Of a DNA stretch of 31,539 bases, positions 1 through 7,332 are shown one piece after another; the stretch's first letter is position 1; the number at the start of each line of letters is the position of its first letter. The DNA comes from JBEAOO01 sp041164825. Its GTDB lineage: Bacteria > Pseudomonadota > Gammaproteobacteria > Burkholderiales > Burkholderiaceae_C. The stretch is taken from contig JBEAOO010000072.1 of assembly GCA_041164825.1 (NCBI GenBank), positions 1-31,539 of the forward strand, written 5' to 3'. Below the pieces are notes generated by a model, which was given only the letters and a program-made list of their open reading frames with translations, made no database searches and was not told where the DNA came from. The position numbers and the translations under genes were made by a program.

Positions 1-2611
1 CGGTGAGCGGCGTGCTATCGACATCGGCCACCGACAAGGTGTTGCCGGCAGTGAAGTTGAGGGTGGCGTCTTCGGTTGTCGATGCGCTGGCGGGCGCCAC
101 GCTGGTGGGTGCGTCGTTGACCGGCGACATGCTCAGCGCAAGCGTGGAAGTGTCCGTGCCGCCTTTGCCGTCGCTGATGGTGTAGGTGATGAGCGGAATG
201 GCACCGGTGTAGTTGAGCGCCGGGGTGAAGCTGTAGCTGCCGTCGGCGTAGATGCTGAGGCTGCCGATGCCGGTCAAGCTGCTCACCGAGTAGCCGGTGA
301 TGGTGAGCGTGTCGCCGTCAACGTCGGTGGCGTTGAGCAGCAGACTGCCTGGGGTGCCGGCCGCGACGTTGAGGGGGGTGTCTTCAATGACGGTGTTGGT
401 TTCATTGCCATCCACAGGGGCGTCGTTCACCGGCGCGACGGTGAGGCTGACGGTGGCGGTGGAAGTGTCGCCGTTGGTGTCGGTGATCTTGTAGGTGAAG
501 CTGTCGCTGCCGTTCCAGTTGGCTGCGGGCGTGTAGGTGTAGGTGCCGGCGGCGTTGACCACGGCGGTGCCGTGGCTGGGCGCCGTCACCAGCGACCACA
601 CATTGCCGCCGTCGGGCGACGGTACGTCGTTGCTGGCGAGATTGGCGCTGACGATGGCCGTGTCTTCGTTCGTGGTGGCGCTGTCGTTCACGGCAATGGG
701 CACGCCGATGTAGACCGTCACCGTCTCGGTTTCGGTGGTGATGCTGCTGCCCCAACGCTTGTCGGTGTTGACGTTGACCGCCGTGTTGCCGGTATCAGCG
801 CCCTTGTAGAACAAGTCAATTTTTTCATTCGCATTGGTGTCGCCGTACTGCACCACGAAGGTGTGGTTTCCGGCACCCAGCGCGACCGCGAAGTCGCTGG
901 TCGCTGCGGTGGAGTTGTAGCCCACCGTGCCCACGACGGAGCCGTCGACAAACAAGCGAGCGACGTTGTCAGCGTTCAGTGTGAAGGTGTAGCTGCCCCC
1001 CGTGCGCACGACGAATACGCCCTGCCATTGGATGGTGGCGGCGTTGTCAGTGTTGTCACCTTGATCGCTGGCTGCCAGCACGCCATCCAGGGCGCTGATG
1101 CCGGGCGTCCAGCCGCCGCTGGTGGGCGTGCTTGGAAACCCACTTGGGAACGCGACGGAAAAGGTGTCCGATTCAATGGGGTTGTATGGCCACCACTTGT
1201 AGTTGAAGCCGGAGTCCACCGTGGCCACGGTGTAGGTGAAGGTGTCGGTGCCCGTGTAGCCGGTGGTGGGTGTGTAGACGACGTTGCCTGCCGCATTGAC
1301 GGACGCAGTGCCGTGCGCGGGCGAACTGGTGCTCAAGGTGTAGGCGGTGCTTTTGAAGCTGTCGTTGGCCAGCACATTGATGGTCACCGGGGTGCTGGTC
1401 GCTGTGGTGACCGCATCCGGGTTGGTGTCGTCCAAGGCGGTGATGTTGACCGTGAAGCGGTCTTGGTCAGTCGTGGTGCCGTCGCTGGTGCGGATGTTGA
1501 TGGCGCCCTGACCCACGGTGTCGAAGGTGGGGGTGTAAATCAGGCCGTTGAGTGCCGCGTTCAGGTCGGCCTGGTTGCCCGAGAAAATCATGATCTCGTC
1601 GTTGGTGCCGTCTCCGCGCAACAGGGTCAGGCCCGCCGTGGTGGACAGCGTCAAGGTGCCGTGTTCCGCCCAGAGCCTGACGGTCAACGACGTGCCATCG
1701 GCGTCGTACACCTGGATGGCATTGCCCAGCGCAGTGCTCAGAACGAGGTTGGTGTCCTCAGGCGTGGTCTGTGCCGCCGGCACAGTGTTGACCGGAGTCG
1801 CCAGCTCGCCCTGCCAGCTTGTGACAACCAGGGTTCGTGCCTCGATGCTACCGATGCGCTCTTCCAGGTCCCAATTGCCCCCGTGCAAGGCATCGCCCGT
1901 GAGGTCGCGGGATGCGGCCACGTCCGCACCGGTGATGCCGCCCAGCAGCATGGCTGCCTTCAGGCCGGCGTCACCGCTGGTGAAGTCGCAGCCGTAGACC
2001 AAGATGTCGCCATCCACCGAGAGGGCGTGGCCGATGGCCGTCAGTTCATCGAGATGCTCCCCTTGCATCGTGGTCGCGTCCAACACCACATTGCCCAAGA
2101 ACAGTTGTCCTTGTGCGCCGTGCGAAAGAATGTGGATGGCATCGAGGTTGCTGCGCCCTTGCAGGGCTGCAGCGATCTGTTCGACCCCGTCGCGGTTCGG
2201 GTCCAGCAGCACCACGTCGATGCTCGGATCGAGGGCCGCCAGCAGGGCGCTGAGGTCGGCCACCGAGCCATCGACAAAGGCGATTTCATGGCGCGTGCTG
2301 CTGGCCGGGCGGGTGATCGCGGTGTTGTCGCTCGCCTCGGCGCCCGTGGGGGCCACGGCCTGGGTGAGCGCGTCGATCAGTTGGTTGTGACTCCAGGTCA
2401 CTGCCGCAGCATCGGCGCCGAGCTCAGGCTGTGCCAGGTGCTCGTGCAGGGTCGCCGCCATCGCCGCATCCAGCAGAACTCGGGGTTCCAGGGCTTGGAT
2501 GTGGGGCGCGGTGCGGCGTTTGTCCTTGGGGTGGGGTGCGTTGGCCGACGCGGCGTTGGCGTTGGCGCTGGACTTGGACTTGGCGAGCGAGAGAGACAGA
2601 GGACGCTTCAT
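1..2611 (-). CDS. LEPR-XLL / DUF4347 giant repeat surface protein (N-terminal 870 aa, 3' end outside window)
   Basis: The minus-strand frame opens with ATG at 2611 and stays open to the window edge, giving 870 codons with no stop. The basic N-terminus has no Sec signal peptide and carries the motif LEPRVLLDAA at residues 41-50, the LEPR-XLL signature. Residues about 109-268 match DUF4347: a VLLDPNRDG stretch, ILSHGAQGQLFLG (163-173) and LVYGCD (204-209). A PA14-like beta domain follows at about 495-610. Cadherin/VCBS-like repeats come next, joined by VNDAP linkers at 728-732 and 831-835, with acidic DxDxD-type calcium motifs. Proteins of this architecture are usually very large secreted or surface-attached adhesins, often thousands of residues long. 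The four genes upstream encode a TolC/HlyD/M50 export apparatus, so this is the likely cargo (inference). A 207-bp gap separates it from the M50 gene, so it may have its own promoter. A GGGG run about 10 nt before the ATG is a weak ribosome binding site. Confidence 0.9.
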   Translation of the reverse strand, partial: MKRPLSLSLAKSKSSANANAASANAPHPKDKRRTAPHIQALEPRVLLDAAMAATLHEHLAQPELGADAAAVTWSHNQLIDALTQAVAPTGAEASDNTAITRPASSTRHEIAFVDGSVADLSALLAALDPSIDVVLLDPNRDGVEQIAAALQGRSNLDAIHILSHGAQGQLFLGNVVLDATTMQGEHLDELTAIGHALSVDGDILVYGCDFTSGDAGLKAAMLLGGITGADVAASRDLTGDALHGGNWDLEERIGSIEARTLVVTSWQGELATPVNTVPAAQTTPEDTNLVLSTALGNAIQVYDADGTSLTVRLWAEHGTLTLSTTAGLTLLRGDGTNDEIMIFSGNQADLNAALNGLIYTPTFDTVGQGAINIRTSDGTTTDQDRFTVNITALDDTNPDAVTTATSTPVTINVLANDSFKSTAYTLSTSSPAHGTASVNAAGNVVYTPTTGYTGTDTFTYTVATVDSGFNYKWWPYNPIESDTFSVAFPSGFPSTPTSGGWTPGISALDGVLAASDQGDNTDNAATIQWQGVFVVRTGGSYTFTLNADNVARLFVDGSVVGTVGYNSTAATSDFAVALGAGNHTFVVQYGDTNANEKIDLFYKGADTGNTAVNVNTDKRWGSSITTETETVTVYIGVPIAVNDSATTNEDTAIVSANLASNDVPSPDGGNVWSLVTAPSHGTAVVNAAGTYTYTPAANWNGSDSFTYKITDTNGDTSTATVSLTVAPVNDAPVDGNETNTVIEDTPLNVAAGTPGSLLLNATDVDGDTLTITGYSVSSLTGIGSLSIYADGSYSFTPALNYTGAIPLITYTISDGKGGTDTSTLALSMSPVNDAPTSVAPASASTTEDATLNFTAGNTLSVADVDSTPLT

Positions 2612-2757
2612 GACACTACCCCGATAAAAAATGGCACCCACGGCACCGCAGAAATGAACACCGCATGGCGCGAGGTGAGCGCCATGCCCGGTCGAGCCAC
2701 ACAGCTCGAAAAATGAATTCGCCACGAACGCGTTTGACCACCGGTCGCTGCGTTCCC

Positions 2758-2774
2758 GCGCTGGGTTCCAGCGC
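2758..2774. other. short perfect hairpin after the M50 gene
   Basis: GCGCTGG and CCAGCGC form a perfect 7-bp stem around a 3-nt GTT loop, about 45 bp past the M50 stop codon in the direction of transcription. No T-run follows on the minus strand, so it does not look like a complete intrinsic terminator. It overlaps the first unit of the 13-bp repeat array. It might pause or attenuate transcription between the exporter genes and the giant gene. Confidence 0.4.
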
Positions 2775-2800
2775 TAGATCCGAGCGCTAAATCCCAGCGC
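2762..2800. repeat. three tandem imperfect 13-bp repeats upstream of the giant-protein gene
   Basis: Three head-to-tail 13-mers lie at 2762-2774, 2775-2787 and 2788-2800 (TGGGTTCCAGCGC, TAGATCCGAGCGC, TAAATCCCAGCGC). Each ends in AGCGC, which together with the next T makes the self-palindrome AGCGCT at 2770-2775 and 2783-2788. The array fills part of the 207-bp gap between the M50 gene and the DUF4347 gene. It could be an operator array for the large gene or simply a spacer repeat. The repeat is seen directly and the function is unknown. Confidence 0.6.
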
Positions 2801-2818
2801 CAAGTTCAGTCGTCGCGC

Positions 2819-4951
2819 TCATGCCGCGCGCTCGCGGTTCCAGACCTGCACCACGCGTCGCCAAGCGCGTGCCGCGAGGCTGCTGGGATGGGCGGGCAGC
2901 AACAACTCGCCGCGCACTTCATGCAAGGGCCAGGACGATGGCGTTGCGCTGACCTCGGCTTTGATCTCGACCAGCGCCTGTTCTGCTTGTGGGCGGTCGC
3001 GCGATTCGCGGGTGGCAATGGGGCCTCCGTAGGACGAGGCCAACAGCCACAGGTCCATCGCACGGGTGGCCGCACTGGCCGTGCGCTGCACCTTGACGGG
3101 CAATTCGCCGCCGGACAGGTTCTCGTCGCGAAAGGCGCCCGGCTTCGTCGGGTCCAGCCTCAGGGCGTCATCGGCGGCGATGTAGCCGCGGGCTGACAAT
3201 TTTTCCGGGCCGGCGATCCACGCCAAGTTCATGCGGGCGTCGACCCAGCGCCCGGGATGCAACTCTTGGGCGAGTTGCACCACTTGGCCGTCGATGGGGG
3301 CGCGCACGGTGAGCCGAGCCTGGTCGCGCGTCAGTCCGGCAATGCGCTCGCGCTCCAGCAGCAACTCGCGGTGCAGCACCAGCGCATCGGCGCGGTCTTG
3401 GGCATCGGCGCTCGCGCGCGCCACGCGTTCGTCAAGCACGGCGGCGCGTTCGACAGCGCGTGTCAGCGCCGACGCCAGCTCGGGCGCATCGAGCACCAGC
3501 AAGGTTTGCCCGGCGCGCACGCGTTCGCCCACGCGCACGGCCAGGGTCTGCACCTGCGCGGGCCGCGGTGCGTAGGCGGGCACCAGGTCTTCGGCGGCCA
3601 CCACGGCGGGCACGTGCAGGGTGCCGGGCCAGGGCACGACCAGGCCCAGCAGGAGCGCCACGAGCCCGCCCACGGTCCAACGTGCGCGTTCGCTGAACTG
3701 GCCGCGTCGTTGTTGCCACGCGCGCAACTCACGCCAGATCGGCAGCGCCACAAACCACATCACCTCGATCCCGAACATCACGATGCCCAGGGCCTTGAAA
3801 AAGAAGTGATACACCAGCAAGGCGATGCCGAGGTAGAGGGTCAGGCGGTAGACCCAGATGGCGATGGCGTAGCCGATCAACAAGCCACGCCTGCGCGCGC
3901 TGATGGCTTCGGGGGCGTCGGCCAACCAGCCCCACAAGCTGCGCCGCAGCCACCAGCGGCCCATGGCAAAACTGCGCTCTTGCAAATTGGGCAGGTTGAG
4001 CCAATCGCTGAACACGTAGTAACCGTCAAAGCGCATCAACGGGTTGAGGTTGACGACCAAGCTCATGGTCCAGCCCGATGTGGCGAGCGCAAATGCGATG
4101 TAGCGGGCCAGGCCGTCGGGCAGCAGCACCCAGGCCAGCGTGGCCGCCACGGCCAACATCAACTCCACCGCAATGCCGGCCAAGTCGATGGCCAGCCGGG
4201 CCCGGCGCGATGCCACCCGCCAGGCGTCGGTGGTGTCGGTGTAGAGCACGGGCACCATCACCATGAGGGCCACTCCCATCGACGTCACCCGCACGCCATG
4301 GCGCACTGCGGTGTAGCCGTGACCGAGTTCGTGCATGGCCTTCACCGCCGCCAAGCTGCAGCCAAAAAGCGCCACGCCGGCGGGAGATTTCAGGTCGGCA
4401 AAGGTGGCCAGAAAGTGCTCCCACTGCCGCGAGACGAGGTACAGGCCGAGCAGGCCACTCAGCACGCAGGCCAGGAGCCAAGTGCGTGTGAAAAAAATCT
4501 GCACCCCTGCCAGCGTGCGCCGCAAAAAAGCATCGGGGTGGGCCAGGGGCACTTTGATGAACAGGTAGCCATGCATCAGACGTTGCCACCAGCGCAGCTG
4601 GGGACGGGCGGCACGTGCGCGGCCGAAGGTTTTTCCCGGCGTCGGGCGCAACAGGCCGTGTTGCTCTAGAAAGCCCAGCATCTGCATCCACTGCGTGGCG
4701 TCCGGTGGCGAGATGCCCTGCGCGCGCAGCAGCGCGTCCACCCCCGACACGCAGCCGCAGTGCCACAGCGAGAGCATCTTCACCAGCGTGTCGTCGACCT
4801 CGTAAAAGCGCTGTGCGATGGGGTCTTGGATGGTCCAGGTGGCTTGGCCATCGCGGTTGGCCACGCCGCGGTGCAATTGCAGGTCTTCGCGCAGCGCCGG
4901 CAACGCCAGGTCGGTGGGGGTGAGCTCGTCCATGCCTGCGGTCTCACACAC
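2819..4951 (-). CDS. PqqD-like / M50 site-2 protease / HlyD fusion membrane protein
   Basis: The protein has 710 residues. Residues about 12-105 resemble the PqqD-like (RiPP-recognition-element) winged-helix fold found at the N-terminus of YydH-type putative peptide zinc metalloproteases. A polytopic membrane core of about 150-440 holds HELGH (207-211), the M50 zinc and catalytic motif, and NLNPLMRFDGYY (301-312), which supplies the third zinc ligand D309. The active site therefore looks intact. The C-terminus from about 450 is HlyD-like: one biotinyl-lipoyl half (about 455-490), a coiled coil (about 490-545) and the other half starting VRAPIDGQVV (549-558). It probably sits in the inner membrane as a combined protease and adaptor. 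The start overlaps the preceding GAF-HlyD gene by 8 bp, so translation is probably coupled. A second ATG at 4933 (residue 7) is an equally good start, since neither has a clear Shine-Dalgarno. Substrate and exact function are inferred. Confidence 0.9.
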   Translation of the reverse strand: MCETAGMDELTPTDLALPALREDLQLHRGVANRDGQATWTIQDPIAQRFYEVDDTLVKMLSLWHCGCVSGVDALLRAQGISPPDATQWMQMLGFLEQHGLLRPTPGKTFGRARAARPQLRWWQRLMHGYLFIKVPLAHPDAFLRRTLAGVQIFFTRTWLLACVLSGLLGLYLVSRQWEHFLATFADLKSPAGVALFGCSLAAVKAMHELGHGYTAVRHGVRVTSMGVALMVMVPVLYTDTTDAWRVASRRARLAIDLAGIAVELMLAVAATLAWVLLPDGLARYIAFALATSGWTMSLVVNLNPLMRFDGYYVFSDWLNLPNLQERSFAMGRWWLRRSLWGWLADAPEAISARRRGLLIGYAIAIWVYRLTLYLGIALLVYHFFFKALGIVMFGIEVMWFVALPIWRELRAWQQRRGQFSERARWTVGGLVALLLGLVVPWPGTLHVPAVVAAEDLVPAYAPRPAQVQTLAVRVGERVRAGQTLLVLDAPELASALTRAVERAAVLDERVARASADAQDRADALVLHRELLLERERIAGLTRDQARLTVRAPIDGQVVQLAQELHPGRWVDARMNLAWIAGPEKLSARGYIAADDALRLDPTKPGAFRDENLSGGELPVKVQRTASAATRAMDLWLLASSYGGPIATRESRDRPQAEQALVEIKAEVSATPSSWPLHEVRGELLLPAHPSSLAARAWRRVVQVWNRERAA

Positions 4952-6434
4952 CCAGGGTCTGCCGCAGCGTGGTCAGCGGGCGGCGGAAGAGGTAGAAAAA
5001 CAGCGTCACGTCGTCGCCCAGAATTTGGGCCGTGCCGCGCAGGCCCAGCCGGGGCACGTCGTGGTTGGCGTCGGTCAGATGGGCGGTGACGAGAAACGAC
5101 GCGACGCCCGCCGCATCGGCCTCGGCCTTGTAGGCGGCGCGCACCACCACCGCACGGCGGGGCGTGAGCGGCTCGGCGTCGAGGTAGACCTCCACCGGCA
5201 GCCCCACCCGCACATTGCTGGCGTCGGCCACCGGCACGCGCACATGAAATTCGGTGCGCGTCGGGTCGGCCACGCGCAAGATCGCTTCTCCCACGGCCAC
5301 CGGGCGGCCCATCCAATCGCGCGGATCGCTGAACAGCGCAACCCCATCAATGGCGGCCTTCAGCACCGAGGTGGCCCGCATGTCGCTGGCGAAGTCCAGC
5401 TCGGCCTGGGCCACGGCTTGTTCTGTCTGCGCCATCGCCAGTTCGTGCTTGATGGCGGCATCGTCTACCGCCGCCTGCTGCACGCGCAGCGTGCGTGCCT
5501 GGGCCACGGCCAGACGCTGGGCGGCCACCTCAAAGTCGTTGCGCAAGGTGGTGTCCACCAGTTGCACCAGCGGTGTGCCCGCCCGCACACGGGCGCCCGG
5601 CTCCACCAGCACCCGCTCGACCACGCCTGCTGCGGCCGCAGCCACCACAAAGGGTTGCGCCGGCACCACTTCCACCGGTGCCAAGGTGGCCAGCGGCACG
5701 CGCACCAGCACCAATGCGGCGAGCACGATGCCAGCCACCGCTGCAGCCACCCGCCAGCGGGCCACGGGCCAGCGTTCTGCCCAGGTCGACGCCGACTGGC
5801 GGCCCCGGATGGCCAGTGCCGCATGGGCGTAAGCGGCGGCCAGACGGCGGGCGATCACCACCGCGTGACCCTCCCAGGGCACCTGCCCAAGCAAGAGGGC
5901 GGCGCGCAGGGGCTGACCGCGGTGGTCGGGCAGGGGCAGCCACAACCCTTGGCGCAGCGGCATTTGCTGCGCGCTGGGGTCGCTGGTGTCCCCCAGGGCC
6001 TGCACGTCAAAGGCATACGCCGCGGCCTCACCGGAGGCCGCGTGGGCCGCGGCGGCCAGGGCTTCCAGCCAGCGGGCCATCGGGCCGTCGCTGGCCACAG
6101 CGTTCACCGCGGCGGCATGTTCAAGGCGACCTTGCCAACGTTGGCCGGCACGGTGAGTGCGTGCGCAAAACACCAAGGCCTGCGCGCAGGGCAAGACCGC
6201 GCCAGCCTCGTTGACGAAGTGCAGCCACAGGTCATCGACCTGCGTCAGGTTGCGGATTTCGCCCTCCAGGCGGATCAACTCGGCCACGCTGCTGACGCCT
6301 GCCGCAGGTGCAGGGGCGGGCGCCGCGGCAGCGCTGGTGCGCGGTTCGTTGGTCGGCACAGCCGTGGGCGCCGCCCTACCCGCGGCTGCCACGGGCGCGG
6401 GGGCTGGCGGAGTGGTCGGGTGCGTGGTTGGCAT
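4944..6434 (-). CDS. GAF-like domain / HlyD family membrane fusion protein
   Basis: The protein has 496 residues. An Ala/Pro-rich linker covers about 1-45. A predicted cytoplasmic alpha/beta domain at about 47-210 resembles GAF domains in its pattern (helical start, WLPLPDHRG loop, AALLLG strand, closing helix). One transmembrane helix lies at about 228-248. The periplasmic part is a typical adaptor: a lipoyl half with GVVERVLVEPGARVRAG (270-286), a short coiled coil (about 297-350), a second lipoyl half around AAIDGVALFSD (360-370) and a beta-barrel section. It presumably bridges the inner membrane partner and the TolC-type channel. The GAF-like region could sense a cytoplasmic ligand or serve as a docking domain, but the sequence does not identify a ligand. 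It lies 43 bp after the periplasmic adaptor gene and overlaps the M50 gene by 8 bp. The HlyD assignment is firm and the GAF assignment less so. Confidence 0.85.
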   Translation of the reverse strand: MPTTHPTTPPAPAPVAAAGRAAPTAVPTNEPRTSAAAAPAPAPAAGVSSVAELIRLEGEIRNLTQVDDLWLHFVNEAGAVLPCAQALVFCARTHRAGQRWQGRLEHAAAVNAVASDGPMARWLEALAAAAHAASGEAAAYAFDVQALGDTSDPSAQQMPLRQGLWLPLPDHRGQPLRAALLLGQVPWEGHAVVIARRLAAAYAHAALAIRGRQSASTWAERWPVARWRVAAAVAGIVLAALVLVRVPLATLAPVEVVPAQPFVVAAAAAGVVERVLVEPGARVRAGTPLVQLVDTTLRNDFEVAAQRLAVAQARTLRVQQAAVDDAAIKHELAMAQTEQAVAQAELDFASDMRATSVLKAAIDGVALFSDPRDWMGRPVAVGEAILRVADPTRTEFHVRVPVADASNVRVGLPVEVYLDAEPLTPRRAVVVRAAYKAEADAAGVASFLVTAHLTDANHDVPRLGLRGTAQILGDDVTLFFYLFRRPLTTLRQTLGV

Positions 6435-6477
6435 GTCTGGCAGGGGCGATGGCGCCAGCGGGGGGCGGGAGCCGGGC

Positions 6478-7332
6478 TCAGCGACGAGCGGTTGCCGAGG
6501 CCGAGGGCGGGCTCAGCGGCGCCGACGCGCTCTTCGTGACCGGCGACAGCGAGGCGGGCGCGGGTTTGCCATCGCTGGGCTCGGCCCAGACCACGGTGCC
6601 GCTCATGCCCGGCAGCACCAGGGCGGGTCGCTTCGGGATGGCCGCAATCAACTTGACGGTTTGGCTCACCGGGTCGACCGCCGCACTGACACGCTGCACC
6701 ACGGCGGCCACCACATCGCCGGTTTCATCGATCCTGAGGTTGAAGCCCGCTCCCGGCTTCAACCACATCAGCCACCGCGAGGGCACGACCGCGTGCAGCT
6801 CCAGCGGGCCGTCGCTGACGATGCGCAGCAGCTTGTCGTTGGCGCCCGGGCTTTCGTGCAGGCGGGTGTAGGTTTCAACCACGCGCCCGGCAAAGGGCGC
6901 CAGCACCTGGCAGCTGCGCATCGACTGTTTGATGGCCAGCGCGCGTGCGGCACGTTCGCGTTCGTGCTCGGTGGCCAGGTCCAGATCAACCTGGCCGGTG
7001 GCCTGCACCCGCAGCAGTTCGGTTTGCATTTGCACGTTGCGCGCTTCGGCCGCCTGACCGGCTTGCGCGGCCTGCAATTCAGCGCGTTGGGTGGCGCAGT
7101 CAAAGCTCACCAGGGCGGCACCCTGGGCAAAACGGTCGCCCTCACGGTAGGGCATGGCTTGAACGCGGGCGGATATCGCGCTGGACATCACCGCCTCTTG
7201 CGACGCGCGCAGCACGCCGCGCGCGGTGACCGGCCCCGTGCTGGTTTGGGCCAGCGCGCTCGCTCCGGGCCCCGCCGCCAGCAGCGCCCCCACTGCGGCG
7301 GCCACGAGCTTGCGCAGCAGAAGGAGCGTCAT
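6478..7332 (-). CDS. periplasmic adaptor subunit (HlyD/RND type), secreted
   Basis: The protein has 284 residues. The ATG at 7332 is chosen because it forms an ATGA overlap with the TolC-type gene and begins a clean signal peptide: hydrophobic core about residues 3-20, cleavage likely after ALA at 26-28. An in-frame upstream start would add 13 basic residues before the signal. The mature part has a lipoyl half (about 43-79), a coiled coil (about 80-138), the second lipoyl half beginning APFAGRVVE (145-153), then beta-barrel segments. This is the usual order for adaptors of tripartite export systems. It has no transmembrane helix apart from the signal and would act in the periplasm between inner membrane partners and the outer-membrane channel. 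It is the second of three HlyD-like proteins in one gene run, so the locus may build a composite adaptor. Confidence 0.87.
   Translation of the reverse strand: MTLLLLRKLVAAAVGALLAAGPGASALAQTSTGPVTARGVLRASQEAVMSSAISARVQAMPYREGDRFAQGAALVSFDCATQRAELQAAQAGQAAEARNVQMQTELLRVQATGQVDLDLATEHERERAARALAIKQSMRSCQVLAPFAGRVVETYTRLHESPGANDKLLRIVSDGPLELHAVVPSRWLMWLKPGAGFNLRIDETGDVVAAVVQRVSAAVDPVSQTVKLIAAIPKRPALVLPGMSGTVVWAEPSDGKPAPASLSPVTKSASAPLSPPSASATARR

Noticed and set aside
572..2716. Long plus-strand open frame opposite the giant protein gene
   Set aside because: Its product is rich in Gly, Arg, His and Val with no domain pattern, while the minus strand encodes clear LEPR-XLL, DUF4347 and repeat domains. 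It is a GC-rich antisense shadow.
3257..4669. Plus-strand open frame opposite the M50 gene
   Set aside because: His/Gln/Gly-rich product without domains, antisense to an intact HELGH protease.
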